From NCBI RefSeq assembly GCF_003711395.1, contig NZ_PJRJ01000017.1, forward strand, positions 1 to 64,000: a stretch of DNA of 64,000 bases, read 5' to 3'. Both the position numbers and the translations under genes were made by a program. The notes under the pieces are model-generated. The model had not been told where the DNA came from. It did not search any database and saw nothing but the letters and a program-made list of their open reading frames with translations. This document shows positions 1-8,599 of this stretch, one piece after another. The DNA comes from Acinetobacter sp. B51(2017). GTDB lineage: Bacteria; Pseudomonadota; Gammaproteobacteria; Pseudomonadales; Moraxellaceae. Numbering within the stretch: position 1 is the first letter of the stretch; every line of letters starts with the position of its first letter.

Positions 1-242
1 AAGGTGTTGAATTGATTACGTATCATCGCAAGAACATGAGACCATTAGAACTCTCATTAGAGGATGAGCTTATGCTGAAACAACGCAATAAAATAGAGAC
101 GATCTTTAGCTTATTGAAGCAACAATATAACCTAATAGGCAGTCGCCATCGTTCTATTTCAGGTTATTTCGCAGGGATTTATGCATCACTCTGTGCTTAT
201 CAAATCTGTCATGAAAATAAGCCTCAATTTATAAAGATGTAA
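1..242 (+). mobile_element. IS982-family transposase, C-terminal fragment (cut by left edge)
   Basis: The reading frame is already open at base 3 and stops at 240-242, so only the C-terminal ~80 residues are visible. The block with K-N-M-R, then L-x-x-R-N-K-I-E-T-I-F-S-L-L-K and S-R-H-R-S resembles the last part of IS982-type DDE transposases, where the final catalytic Glu lies in the 'IET' motif and is followed by a short basic region. The right end of the element probably lies just after the stop, near 260-270, but no partner inverted repeat can be seen because the left part is outside the window. Whether the element is intact cannot be judged. The family call is from remembered motifs. Confidence 0.7.
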
Positions 243-250
243 AATCAGGC

Positions 251-585
251 TTATGCATGATTCGGGTTATAATTAACATTTTCACCAAAAATATTTTCAA
301 ATTCGCATAAACCATTATTAATCCAATTTATTTGACGCTCTAAACTGACTTGAGTAGGTAACTCTTCTTGAAAGTTATGAAAAAAATAGTCATCAACATT
401 GTATTTATCTTCGATATCATCAAAGGATAAAAGATCTTCTTGTTTTTTTGTAATGTTTTAGCAAGATCAGCATAGTTCTCAATCCATTTTAGCCCGTTTT
501 TAACGTAAACAGCCCCACCATTATCATCTTCTTCTAAAAATTTATATCCTAAAGAAATTGCTTTTGCATAGCGCTCTTCGTACAT
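251..585 (-). pseudogene. Frameshifted small hypothetical protein
   Basis: A start at 585 opens a frame beginning MYEERYAKAISLGYKFLEED. After about 45 residues the frame runs into a 7-A run (450-456, minus-strand sense) and then continues as an unlikely hydrophobic tail. Adding one A to that run restores an acidic, soluble-looking continuation (QEDLLSFDDIEDKYN, later QINWINNGLCEFENIFGENV) that ends at 251-253. I read it as one ~110-residue protein broken by a single-base deletion, or by a homopolymer sequencing error. The last ~8 codons lie close to the presumed end of the IS element, so its natural C-terminus may also have been replaced. It lies downstream of acnD on the same strand, beyond a terminator. 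Function unknown. Confidence 0.55.
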
Positions 586-601
586 TTTTAATTATCCAAA
601 T

Positions 602-631
602 AAAAAGCCCCACCTTACGGTAGGGCTTTTT
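602..631 (-). terminator. Rho-independent terminator of the prp operon
   Basis: A 12-bp stem (603-614 with 619-630, TTAC loop) carries A/T tails on both sides. Its single mismatch becomes a G-U pair in the minus-strand RNA, so it works best as the end of the acnD transcript, 33 bp after the acnD stop. Confidence 0.8.
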
Positions 632-663
632 CTAAACAATTTCAATCACTTTAGGTAAAAGTC

Positions 664-3297
664 TTAAGCAATTGCCTCAGTTGCTTCATTGGCTTCTAAA
701 AAGTCTTGTGCAAAGCGTTGTAATACACCACCCGCTTCATATACAGACACTTCTTCTTCTGTATCTAAACGGCAAGTTACAGGTACTTCAACCACTTGAT
801 TTTTACCATCGGCAGTTGCACGTTCAATCACTAACGTTAAAGTCGAACGCGGTGCAATATTACCAATTACGCTGTATAGCTCAGTACCATCTAAACCTAA
901 AGTTTTACGATCTGTACCTGCTTTAAACTCAAGTGGTAATACACCCATACCCACCAAGTTAGTCCGGTGAATACGCTCAAAACCTTCAGCAACAATCGCT
1001 TCAACACCTGCTAAACGTACGCCTTTGGCTGCCCAATCACGGCTTGAACCTTGACCGTAATCTTTACCTGCAATCACAATTAAAGGCTGCTTACGGTTCA
1101 TGTAGGTTTCAATCGCTTCCCACATACGCATGACTTCGCCTTCTGGCTCGACACGCGCTTTAGAACCTTGCTTGATCGTACCATCGGCACGAACCACCAT
1201 TTCGTTATATAGCTTCGGGTTGGCCAATGTTGCACGCTGTGCAGTTAAATGGTCACCACGGTGGGTTGCGTATGAGTTAAAGTCTTCTTCAGGCAAGCCC
1301 ATTTTAGCTAAGTACTCACCTGCTGCAGAATCTAACACAATCGCATTGGATGGTGATAAATGATCCGTGGTGATGTTATCGCCTAAAATCGCCAATGGAC
1401 GCATATTGGCTAAGGTGCGCGGTGCAGCCAGTGCACCTTCCCAATATGGCGGACGACGGATATAGGTACTTTGCGGACGCCAGTTATACAATGGACTTGG
1501 CGCTTTTTCCGCTTTGCCTAAATCAAACATTGGGATATAGACTTTCTTAAACTGCTCAGGCTTAACTGCTTGTTTAACCAAAGCGTCAATTTCAGCATCC
1601 GATGGCCAAATGTCTTTGAGGTAAATTGGGTTACCGTTTTTATCGTTACCAAGTGAATCCGTTTCGATATCAAAACGCATGGTACCAGCAATTGCATACG
1701 CTACAACTAGCGGCGGAGATGCCAAGAAGGCTTGTTTAGCGTATGGATGGATACGACCGTCAAAGTTACGGTTACCTGATAACACCGCAGTCGCATATAA
1801 ATCGCGGTCAATAATTTCTTGTTGAATCACTGGATCTAATGCACCTGACATACCATTACAGGTGGTACATGCATAAGCGACAATACCAAAGCCTAATTTT
1901 TCTAAATCTTCAAGTACACCCGCTTCTTCTAAATACAGCGCTGCTGCTTTAGAACCCGGTGCAAAAGATGATTTTACCCAAGGCTTACGCGTTAAGCCCA
2001 GTTCATTGGCTTTACGTGCTAATAAACCTGCCGCTACGGTATTACGTGGGTTAGAAGTATTGGTACATGAGGTAATCGCGGCAATAATAATTGCTCCATC
2101 TGGCATTAAGCCTTCAGCTTCATGCGCGCGCGCTGCGTCTAAATTACCTGCAATGCCTTTGGCTTTTAAATCGCTAGTTGAAACACGTGCATGTGGGTTT
2201 GATGGGCCTGCAATGTTACGTGTTACTTGCGATAAATCAAAACGCAGTACGCGTGGGTACTGTGCCTGTGTCATATCGGCTGCCCAAAGACCAATTTCTT
2301 TGGCATAGGTTTCAACCAATTGAACTTGTTCAGCTTCACGACCGGTTAAGGTTAAATAATCAATGGTGTTTTGGTCGATGTAGAACATCGCAGCCGTGGC
2401 ACCATATTCAGGCGTCATATTAGAAATCGTGGCGCGGTCACCCACAGACATGCTGTCAGCACCTTCACCAAAGAATTCTAAATAGGCACCTACAACACGT
2501 TCTTTACGTAAAAATTCAGTTAAGGCTAATACAATATCGGTTGCAGTAATGCCCGCTTGACGTTGACCAACCAGTTCAACGCCAATAATATCCGGCACAC
2601 GCATCCAAGAAGCACGGCCAAGCATTACGTTTTCAGCTTCAAGTCCGCCCACGCCAATTGAAATCACGCCAAGCGCATCGGTGTGTGGGGTGTGTGAATC
2701 TGTACCCACACAAGTGTCTGGATAAGCCACGCCATCACGGTTTTGCACCACTGGAGACATTTTCTCCAAGTTAATTTGGTGCATGATGCCGTTACCCGCA
2801 GGAATCACATCGACGTTTTCAAAAGCGGTTTTGGTCCACTCAATAAAATGGAAACGGTCTTCGTTACGACGATCTTCCACTGCACGGTTTTTTTCAAACG
2901 CGTCAGGATCAAAACCACCATATTCCACCGCCAATGAGTGATCGACAATCAGCTGGGTCGGCACCACTGGGTTAACTTTAGCAGGATCACCACCTTTGTC
3001 GGCAATTGCGTCACGTAAACCGGCAAGATCGACCAGAGCAGTTTGACCTAAGATATCGTGGCAGACTACGCGTGCTGGATACCAAGGAAAGTCTAAATCT
3101 TGACGATTTTCAATCAGCTGGGTTAAAAAAGCAGTTAATTGTTCAGGTTCAGCGCGGCGCACCAATTGTTCTGCCAATACTTTAGAAGTATATGGCAGTT
3201 TGGCATAGCTTCCCGCTTGAATGTCTTCTACCGCTTGGCGTACATCATAATAGTCTAAGTTGGTATTCGCTAAGCGTTTACGGTACAGCTGATTCAT
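664..3297 (-). CDS. acnD: 2-methylcitrate dehydratase, Fe-S (AcnD)
   Basis: Aconitase-family enzyme of 877 residues, about full length. In the methylcitrate cycle it dehydrates 2-methylcitrate to an aconitate-type product in the cytoplasm. The three cysteines expected to hold the [4Fe-4S] cluster are visible in SCTNTSNP (about residue 411) and in ACTTCNGMSG (about 477 and 480). The swivel domain near the C-terminus contains GKDYGQGSSRDWAAKG, the substrate-binding Ser/Arg motif. Its ATG overlaps the prpC stop by one base (TAATG), so the two are translationally coupled. AcnD usually works with the isomerase PrpF; no prpF gene is present downstream or elsewhere in the window. Confidence 0.95.
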   Translation of the reverse strand: MNQLYRKRLANTNLDYYDVRQAVEDIQAGSYAKLPYTSKVLAEQLVRRAEPEQLTAFLTQLIENRQDLDFPWYPARVVCHDILGQTALVDLAGLRDAIADKGGDPAKVNPVVPTQLIVDHSLAVEYGGFDPDAFEKNRAVEDRRNEDRFHFIEWTKTAFENVDVIPAGNGIMHQINLEKMSPVVQNRDGVAYPDTCVGTDSHTPHTDALGVISIGVGGLEAENVMLGRASWMRVPDIIGVELVGQRQAGITATDIVLALTEFLRKERVVGAYLEFFGEGADSMSVGDRATISNMTPEYGATAAMFYIDQNTIDYLTLTGREAEQVQLVETYAKEIGLWAADMTQAQYPRVLRFDLSQVTRNIAGPSNPHARVSTSDLKAKGIAGNLDAARAHEAEGLMPDGAIIIAAITSCTNTSNPRNTVAAGLLARKANELGLTRKPWVKSSFAPGSKAAALYLEEAGVLEDLEKLGFGIVAYACTTCNGMSGALDPVIQQEIIDRDLYATAVLSGNRNFDGRIHPYAKQAFLASPPLVVAYAIAGTMRFDIETDSLGNDKNGNPIYLKDIWPSDAEIDALVKQAVKPEQFKKVYIPMFDLGKAEKAPSPLYNWRPQSTYIRRPPYWEGALAAPRTLANMRPLAILGDNITTDHLSPSNAIVLDSAAGEYLAKMGLPEEDFNSYATHRGDHLTAQRATLANPKLYNEMVVRADGTIKQGSKARVEPEGEVMRMWEAIETYMNRKQPLIVIAGKDYGQGSSRDWAAKGVRLAGVEAIVAEGFERIHRTNLVGMGVLPLEFKAGTDRKTLGLDGTELYSVIGNIAPRSTLTLVIERATADGKNQVVEVPVTCRLDTEEEVSVYEAGGVLQRFAQDFLEANEATEAIA

Positions 3298-4448
3298 TAA
3301 ACGCGCTCCGCCAATGGTTTGAATTTTAAGTCTTCTGGGCCTGTGTAGTTCGCGCTTGGACGGATAATTTTACCGTCTTGACGTTGTTCGATCACATGCG
3401 CCGCCCAACCTGCAGTACGTGCAATCACGAATAACGGGGTGAACATCGCTGTTGGTACGCCCATTAAGTGGTAGCTTACTGCACTAAACCAATCGAGGTT
3501 CGGGAACATGTTTTTGACTTCTTTCATCACCGCTTCTAAACGTTCCGCGATGAGATACATCTTCTTGTTGTTTTGCGCTTCAGCTAAATCTAAAGCCACT
3601 TTCTTAATCACGTTGTTACGTGGGTCAGCAATGGTGTATACAGGGTGACCAAAACCAATCACAACTTCTTTATTCGCTACACGTTTACGAATATCCGCTT
3701 CAGCTTCATCAGCATCATTATAACGTTGCTGAATCACAAAGGCAACTTCGTTGGCACCGCCGTGTTTCGGACCACGTAAGGCACCAATCGCACCCGCAAT
3801 AGTTGAATACATGTCTGAACCTGTACCCGCAATCACACGCGAAGTAAAGGTTGACGCATTAAATTCATGCTCTGCATATAAAATTAACGAGGTATGCATC
3901 GCTTCTACCCACTCTTTTGATGGTGGTTTGCCATGCAGTAAATGTAGGAAGTGACCGCCAATTGAATCTTCGTTGCTTTCAACCACAATACGACGACCGT
4001 TGTGGCTAAAGTGGTACCAATACAACAACATCGAACCAAAGCTTGCCATCAATTTATCGGCAATATCACGCGCGCCAGCATAGTTATGGTCTTCGTGCTC
4101 TGGTTGTAAACAACCTAGTACTGATACACCTGTACGCATTACGTCCATTGGATGTGCTGATGGTGGTAGTTGTTCTAAAGCAGTTTTTAAACCTGCGGGT
4201 AAACCACGTAAGGCTTTAAGTTTAGCTTTATATGCGCTTAATTCAGCTTGGTTTGGCAACTTGCCGTGTACCAATAGATAAGCGACCTCTTCAAATTCAC
4301 ATTGACCAGCTAAGTCCATAATGTCATAGCCACGATAATGGAGGTCATTACCACTACGGCCTACGGTACACAATGCTGTGTTACCTGCAACTTGACCACT
4401 TAATGCCACTGATTTTTTCGGTTTAATCGCTGTTACTGCACTTGTCAT
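3297..4448 (-). CDS. prpC: 2-methylcitrate synthase
   Basis: Citrate-synthase-family protein of about 383 residues that condenses propionyl-CoA with oxaloacetate. Seen motifs: the GGANEVAF loop with its preceding His (KHGG), [14 protein letters not shown] with the second active-site His, and the late Arg-rich WAAHVIEQR region. I place the start at 4448 ([10 protein letters not shown]), because AAGGA lies 9 bases upstream; an in-frame start at 4496 would add 16 residues that do not look conserved. It sits 86 bp after prpB and is coupled to acnD. The prp context separates it from the housekeeping citrate synthase. Confidence 0.95.
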   Translation of the reverse strand: MTSAVTAIKPKKSVALSGQVAGNTALCTVGRSGNDLHYRGYDIMDLAGQCEFEEVAYLLVHGKLPNQAELSAYKAKLKALRGLPAGLKTALEQLPPSAHPMDVMRTGVSVLGCLQPEHEDHNYAGARDIADKLMASFGSMLLYWYHFSHNGRRIVVESNEDSIGGHFLHLLHGKPPSKEWVEAMHTSLILYAEHEFNASTFTSRVIAGTGSDMYSTIAGAIGALRGPKHGGANEVAFVIQQRYNDADEAEADIRKRVANKEVVIGFGHPVYTIADPRNNVIKKVALDLAEAQNNKKMYLIAERLEAVMKEVKNMFPNLDWFSAVSYHLMGVPTAMFTPLFVIARTAGWAAHVIEQRQDGKIIRPSANYTGPEDLKFKPLAERV

Positions 4449-4534
4449 GTTAATTTTCCTTATTTTGGCTTTTGGGCTACTCAGTGCTTCATGCACTATT
4501 TAAGTTCTAATTCTTAGGCTGTAAAAATAGCAGT

Positions 4535-5419
4535 TTATTTGGCTTTTACAAACGATGCATCTAAATATTGTTCAAATGCGTGGTAATTAATACGTTCGTA
4601 TAACTCTTGACGCGTTTGCATAGTGTCTACTACATTTTTTTGTGTACCTTCTTGACGCAACGTGTTGTAGACATTTTCAGCTGCTTTGTTCATAGCACGG
4701 AATGCTGATAATGGATATAGCGCAAGGCTGACATCAGCAGACGCCAATTCTTGTGTGGTAAATAATGGCGTCGAACCAAATTCAGTAATGTTGGCAAGAA
4801 TAGGCGCTTTAGTCGCTTGAGCAAACTGACGATACATTTCTAGTTCAGTGATTGCTTCAGGGAATAGCATGTCTGCACCTGCTTCAATATAAGCACCTGC
4901 ACGATCAATCGCAGCTTGTAAGCCTTCTACAGCTAAAGCATCAGTACGCGCCATAATCACAAAGCTAGCATCGGTACGGGCATCTACAGCCGCTTTAATA
5001 CGATCAACCATTTCTTGTTGTGTCACAATGGCTTTATTTGGACGGTGACCACAGCGTTTTGCGCCCACTTGGTCTTCAATGTGCATCGCTGCAGCACCAA
5101 ATTTAATTAACGATTTGGTGGTACGCGCAATATTAAAAGCAGATGCACCAAAACCTGTGTCAGCATCAACTAATAGCGGTAAATCACATACATCAGTAAT
5201 ACGGCGTACATCAGTTAACACGTCATCTAAATTACTAATACCAAGGTCGGGTAAACCCAACGAGCCTGCTGCTACGCCACCACCTGACAAGTAAATTGCT
5301 TTATAACCGGCACGTTTTGCCAACAAAGCATGATTGGCATTAATTGCGCCAACGACTTGAAGTGGATGTTCAGTTGCAACCGCTTCGCGGAATTTTTGAC
5401 CTGCTGTAAGTTGTGACAT
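4535..5419 (-). CDS. prpB: 2-methylisocitrate lyase
   Basis: Isocitrate-lyase/PEP-mutase superfamily TIM barrel of about 294 residues that cleaves 2-methylisocitrate to pyruvate and succinate. The signature KRCGHRPNK carrying the catalytic Cys is present, as are the Mg-binding DADTGFG and HIEDQ motifs. The start at 5419 ([13 protein letters not shown]) follows AGGAGA at a good distance; the longer frame from 5476 would run back into the upstream gntR gene. It begins 13 bp after that regulator, in the order gntR-prpB-prpC-acnD typical of Acinetobacter, so all four probably form one transcript. Confidence 0.95.
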   Translation of the reverse strand: MSQLTAGQKFREAVATEHPLQVVGAINANHALLAKRAGYKAIYLSGGGVAAGSLGLPDLGISNLDDVLTDVRRITDVCDLPLLVDADTGFGASAFNIARTTKSLIKFGAAAMHIEDQVGAKRCGHRPNKAIVTQQEMVDRIKAAVDARTDASFVIMARTDALAVEGLQAAIDRAGAYIEAGADMLFPEAITELEMYRQFAQATKAPILANITEFGSTPLFTTQELASADVSLALYPLSAFRAMNKAAENVYNTLRQEGTQKNVVDTMQTRQELYERINYHAFEQYLDASFVKAK

Positions 5420-5432
5420 GTGTCTCTCCTTG

Positions 5433-6104
5433 TTATAAAACGATATTGTTTTTAATGTTGATATAAGATGCGGCAATATGACGACGCATCAGTAATTCCG
5501 CCAATTCGCCATCGCCTTCAGCAATCGCATCTACAATTTGTAGATGTTCCGTCAGGGCTTTATGCGGACGATTTGGGGTATTGGAAAACTGAATGCGGTA
5601 CATACGAATAAGGTGGTAAAGCTCATAACAGAGCATTTTTTCTAAGATTTTGTTGCCACAGCTTCGGATAATGCAGTAATGAAAATCATCATCGCCATGC
5701 TGTAAATAATAGCCTTTGCCTTGTTTAAAATTAGGATCTTCGCTATGCAAACGTAACACTGCACGCAAAGCTAAAATTTGTTCTTTGTCGATATTTTCTG
5801 CCGCTAAGCGACATGCTAAACCTTCTAAGTTTTCACGAATTTGATACAGCTCTGTCAGTTGCTGCGTGGACAATGCCACCACACGCGCCCCGACATGCGC
5901 CGTGCGTTCTACCAATTTTTGCCCTTCTAAACGATGAATGGCTTCACGCAATGGCCCACGACTAATTCCGTATATACGCGCCAACTCGGGTTCAGAAATT
6001 TTGCTTCCCGCTGGCAAGTCACCACAAATAATCGCATTTTGAATCTTTTCAAAAATTTGATCAGTAAGGGTGAGATTAGGATTTTTGTCTAAAAGCGCGT
6101 CCAT
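5433..6104 (-). CDS. GntR-family (FadR/FCD type) regulator of the prp operon
   Basis: 223 residues. The N-terminal winged helix-turn-helix (about residues 14-80) has the typical [20 protein letters not shown] followed by [11 protein letters not shown]. The C-terminal all-helical FCD ligand domain (about 90-215) has the Asp/His positions expected for metal plus organic-acid binding ([22 protein letters not shown]). It is the first gene of the prp operon and is expected to sense a cycle intermediate such as methylcitrate (inference). Two identical 12-bp palindromes upstream are likely its binding sites, so it probably also controls itself. It is unrelated to the sigma-54 activator PrpR of enterics. 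Confidence 0.9.
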   Translation of the reverse strand: MDALLDKNPNLTLTDQIFEKIQNAIICGDLPAGSKISEPELARIYGISRGPLREAIHRLEGQKLVERTAHVGARVVALSTQQLTELYQIRENLEGLACRLAAENIDKEQILALRAVLRLHSEDPNFKQGKGYYLQHGDDDFHYCIIRSCGNKILEKMLCYELYHLIRMYRIQFSNTPNRPHKALTEHLQIVDAIAEGDGELAELLMRRHIAASYINIKNNIVL

Positions 6105-6118
6105 GCAATTTCGCCTAG

Positions 6119-6193
6119 ATTGTCAACAATATGGTGAATATATATCCAAAATACGGACAAAAGATGATTTTTTCAACAATGATTGTCAACAAT
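6119..6193. promoter_or_regulatory. Twin GntR operator sites upstream of prp operon
   Basis: The 12-mer ATTGTCAACAAT occurs exactly at 6119-6130 and 6182-6193. Each is a near-perfect palindrome (ATTGT-N2-ACAAT), which fits the TTGT-N-ACAA style of FadR-type GntR sites. The starts are 63 bp apart, close to six helical turns, so two dimers would lie on one face of the DNA. The first site is 15 bp before the regulator's ATG. Binding is inferred from position and symmetry. Confidence 0.65.
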
Positions 6194-6309
6194 TTATGTT
6201 TTTAAGACTAAAGCATAATAAAAATAGCCGCTTTTACTGTATAAATCAGGCCAACCTGAGTAGTGACCCATGGGTTCATTTTTTGCAGAATATGCTTGAC
6301 TTAAGCTAA

Positions 6310-6335
6310 CATCAAAATCAACTCCCATTTTGATG
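6310..6335. promoter_or_regulatory. Inverted repeat before TetR gene (probable autoregulatory operator)
   Basis: CATCAAAA (6310-6317) and TTTTGATG (6328-6335) are exact inverted 8-mers with a 10-base spacer. They lie just before the TetR start, next to a TTGACT hexamer at 6296-6301. This is the normal place for a TetR self-repression site, but a leader hairpin is also possible. Confidence 0.45.
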
Positions 6336-6342
6336 AGTGCAT

Positions 6343-6960
6343 ATGGATATTGATTTTCAGTTAATTAGTGCCGAACAAAAACAATTAGAACGCCAAGCCA
6401 AACGTGAAGCGCTCATGCATGCAGCGGTTAAAATGTTTAATCAAAAAGGCTTTCATGCTACATCTTTAGACGAAGTTGCACATAGCCTTAAGATCTCTAA
6501 ACCGACCATTTATCATTATTTGGGCAATAAAGAACAGATCCTAATGACCTGTTTAGAAGCGGGTGTGGCACATTTATTACAAGCAGCCAAACAGGTTGAA
6601 CAACAACACTATGATGGCGCGACCCGCATACGGCAATTTTTATATTTATATGGTTTAAGGATCTTAGATGATTTTGGTCGTTGTGTGATTTTAACGCCTG
6701 ATGAGGTGTTATCTACACAAGCACAAAGCCAATTACATGCCCAAAAACGCCAAGTGCATCAGGCCTTTGTCAATATGCTACAGCAAGCTATGCAAGAAGG
6801 TGCGATTAGTCAACAACATCATCCGAAGTTATTAGCCGTGACCTTAACAGGAGCAATGAACAGTGCTGCCAATTGGTATCGGGTAGATGGTGAGCTGAGT
6901 GCCGAGGAGGTCGTCAACCAAATGGTGGAAATTTTAATGCAAGGTTTAAATATCCGTTAA
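6343..6960 (+). CDS. TetR-family transcriptional regulator
   Basis: About 205 residues. The N-terminal helix-turn-helix (about residues 20-65) reads ALMHAAVKMFNQKGFHATSL then ISKPTIYHYLGNKEQIL, typical of TetR. The C-terminal ligand domain resembles TetR_C members that control acyl-CoA genes. ATG at 6343 is preferred over the in-frame GTG at 6337; no strong ribosome site decides it. It points toward, and ends 26 bp from, the convergent thiolase gene. The nearby acyl-CoA ligase and thiolase suggest an acyl-CoA or fatty acid ligand (inference). Confidence 0.85.
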   Translation: MDIDFQLISAEQKQLERQAKREALMHAAVKMFNQKGFHATSLDEVAHSLKISKPTIYHYLGNKEQILMTCLEAGVAHLLQAAKQVEQQHYDGATRIRQFLYLYGLRILDDFGRCVILTPDEVLSTQAQSQLHAQKRQVHQAFVNMLQQAMQEGAISQQHHPKLLAVTLTGAMNSAANWYRVDGELSAEEVVNQMVEILMQGLNIR

Positions 6961-6985
6961 ACCTTGCTGTGTTCGGTTCAAGTAC

Positions 6986-8152
6986 TTAAGCATAGGCTTC
7001 AATGATGGTCACATTGGCCATACCACCACCTTCGCACATGGTCTGTAAACCGTAGCGTTTACCCTCGCGCTGCAAACCATGCAATAAAGTGCTCATCAAT
7101 TTTGTACCGCTAGCGCCAAGCGGATGACCTAAGGCAATCGCGCCACCATATTTATTGACTTTTTCAGGCTCAACATCTAAAGCTTTCAGCCATGCTAAAG
7201 GTACACTGGCAAAGGCTTCATTCACCTCAAATAAGTCAATATCTTGTAAAGCTAAACCCGATTTTTTTAACGCGGTTTTAGTCGCCGTAATTGGCTCTTC
7301 GAGCATGATCACAGGGTCGCCCGCAGTAATAGTCAGATTAATAATACGTGCTTTGGGAGTTAAGCCATAAGCTTTTAAAGCACGTTCACTGACAATCAGC
7401 ACCGCACTTGCACCATCACAAATTTGGCTGGCATTGGCAGCACTAATCACCCCATCCTCTTGTAATGGCTTCACGTTGGCGACACTTTCTAAAGTGGCAT
7501 TGAAACGCACGCCTTCATCTTGACGATGCCATGTGCCATCTGGCAATTGAATTGGAACAATTTCATGTTCAAATAATTGCTGTTCAATCGCTTGCTGGGC
7601 ACGTTGATGACTTTTTAGCGCATATTGATCTAAATCATCGCGAGTTAATGCATATTTTTGCGCCAAGAGTTCAGCACCGTGAAATTGACTAAATGCATTG
7701 ACCCCGAAACGTTTTTTAATGCGCTCACTTAAAGGATCAGCAGCAAGTCCTGCTTGAGCCGCCAATTGAATATTGCTAAACATTGGTACGCGGCTCATAC
7801 TTTCAACCCCTGCGGCAATCACAATATCTTGTGTACCAGACATCACTGCTTGGGCAGCAAATTGCATGGCTTGCTGTGAGCTACCACATTGACGGTCGAT
7901 GGTGACCCCTGGAATATGTTGCGGTAAATTTGAAGCTAAAATCACATTGCGGGCAAAAGAAAAGGCCTGTTCACCGCCTTGCGTGACACAGCCGACAATT
8001 ACATCATCTACTATATTCGGATCAATTTGGCTACGTTCAAGCAGTGCGTTAATCACATCTGCGCCTAGATCAGCGGCATGGGTCTGACTTAATTTACCAT
8101 TACGACGCCCACCCGCACTACGTAGTGCCTCTACAATATATGCACCTGTCAT
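6986..8152 (-). CDS. Acetyl-CoA C-acyltransferase (thiolase)
   Basis: Degradative thiolase of 388 residues, full length. The acylated Cys is in DRQCGSSQQA (about residue 88), the His in GGAIALGHPLGASG (about 343) and the second Cys in MCEGGG (about 373). It cleaves a 3-oxoacyl-CoA with CoA. The sequence is clearly different from the 3-oxoadipyl-CoA thiolases elsewhere in the window and closer to FadA/steroid-type thiolases. It is transcribed away from the acyl-CoA ligase gene at 8600, with a shared 447-bp intergenic region, so the pair may serve activation and last-step cleavage of the same fatty or aromatic side-chain acid. Exact substrate unknown. Confidence 0.88.
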   Translation of the reverse strand: MTGAYIVEALRSAGGRRNGKLSQTHAADLGADVINALLERSQIDPNIVDDVIVGCVTQGGEQAFSFARNVILASNLPQHIPGVTIDRQCGSSQQAMQFAAQAVMSGTQDIVIAAGVESMSRVPMFSNIQLAAQAGLAADPLSERIKKRFGVNAFSQFHGAELLAQKYALTRDDLDQYALKSHQRAQQAIEQQLFEHEIVPIQLPDGTWHRQDEGVRFNATLESVANVKPLQEDGVISAANASQICDGASAVLIVSERALKAYGLTPKARIINLTITAGDPVIMLEEPITATKTALKKSGLALQDIDLFEVNEAFASVPLAWLKALDVEPEKVNKYGGAIALGHPLGASGTKLMSTLLHGLQREGKRYGLQTMCEGGGMANVTIIEAYA

Positions 8153-8599
8153 TATTATCCTTAGATTTGAATTTTTTGTTGTAGGCTATAAATAACATAA
8201 TTTTTTAAGTTTCGCAGCGAAACAGCATAAAAAATGCAGAACTGGGCGGTCGCCAATTTACTTAATCAAGGCAACTATTCAACTGCAACTAAAGCCTGTG
8301 AACCTCAATACAAAATTTAAATATTCCTCTTGTACTGTTGCGTACTAAATTTTATGTATAGATCTTTAGCTCATATTTAAGCAGCTAAAATCTTTTTTAA
8401 AGTTCCAACTTAGCAATTTTATTTTTCAAGTTTCGCAGCGAAATTTAAAATGTTTCAAAGCCTCTATCTGCACAATGACATAAAGCAACTGATAGATTCC
8501 TATACAAACGCGATTTTTTTATTTAAGCTAAAATTGCAGCACAATAACAACAGCACAAAGTGCAGGATTAAGCACGTCATAACAATAAGGAAAAACCTC
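8153..8599. other. Divergent intergenic region with two TTTCGCAGCGAAA palindromes
   Basis: No supported gene in 447 bp between the thiolase and the ligase. It holds two copies of a 13-bp palindrome (TTTCGCAGCGAAA at 8210-8222 and 8431-8443), both preceded by AAG. A 28-codon frame at 8234-8320 has no ribosome site and no recognisable product. Promoters for both flanking genes must lie here, but I cannot place them with confidence. Confidence 0.6.

Noticed and set aside
451..1363. Small plus-strand frames opposite acnD and its neighbours
   Set aside because: They are antisense shadows of a strongly conserved gene, without ribosome sites.
5420..5476. Longer PrpB start
   Set aside because: It would overlap the upstream gntR gene and ignore the AGGAGA ribosome site before 5419.
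8234..8320. 28-codon frame MQNWAVANLLNQ... in the thiolase-ligase gap
   Set aside because: No ribosome site, no recognisable family, and it starts next to a palindrome; not supported as a gene.
8450..8599. N-terminal extension of the acyl-CoA ligase
   Set aside because: The extension is low-complexity, unlike the family, and a good ribosome site fits the ATG at 8600.
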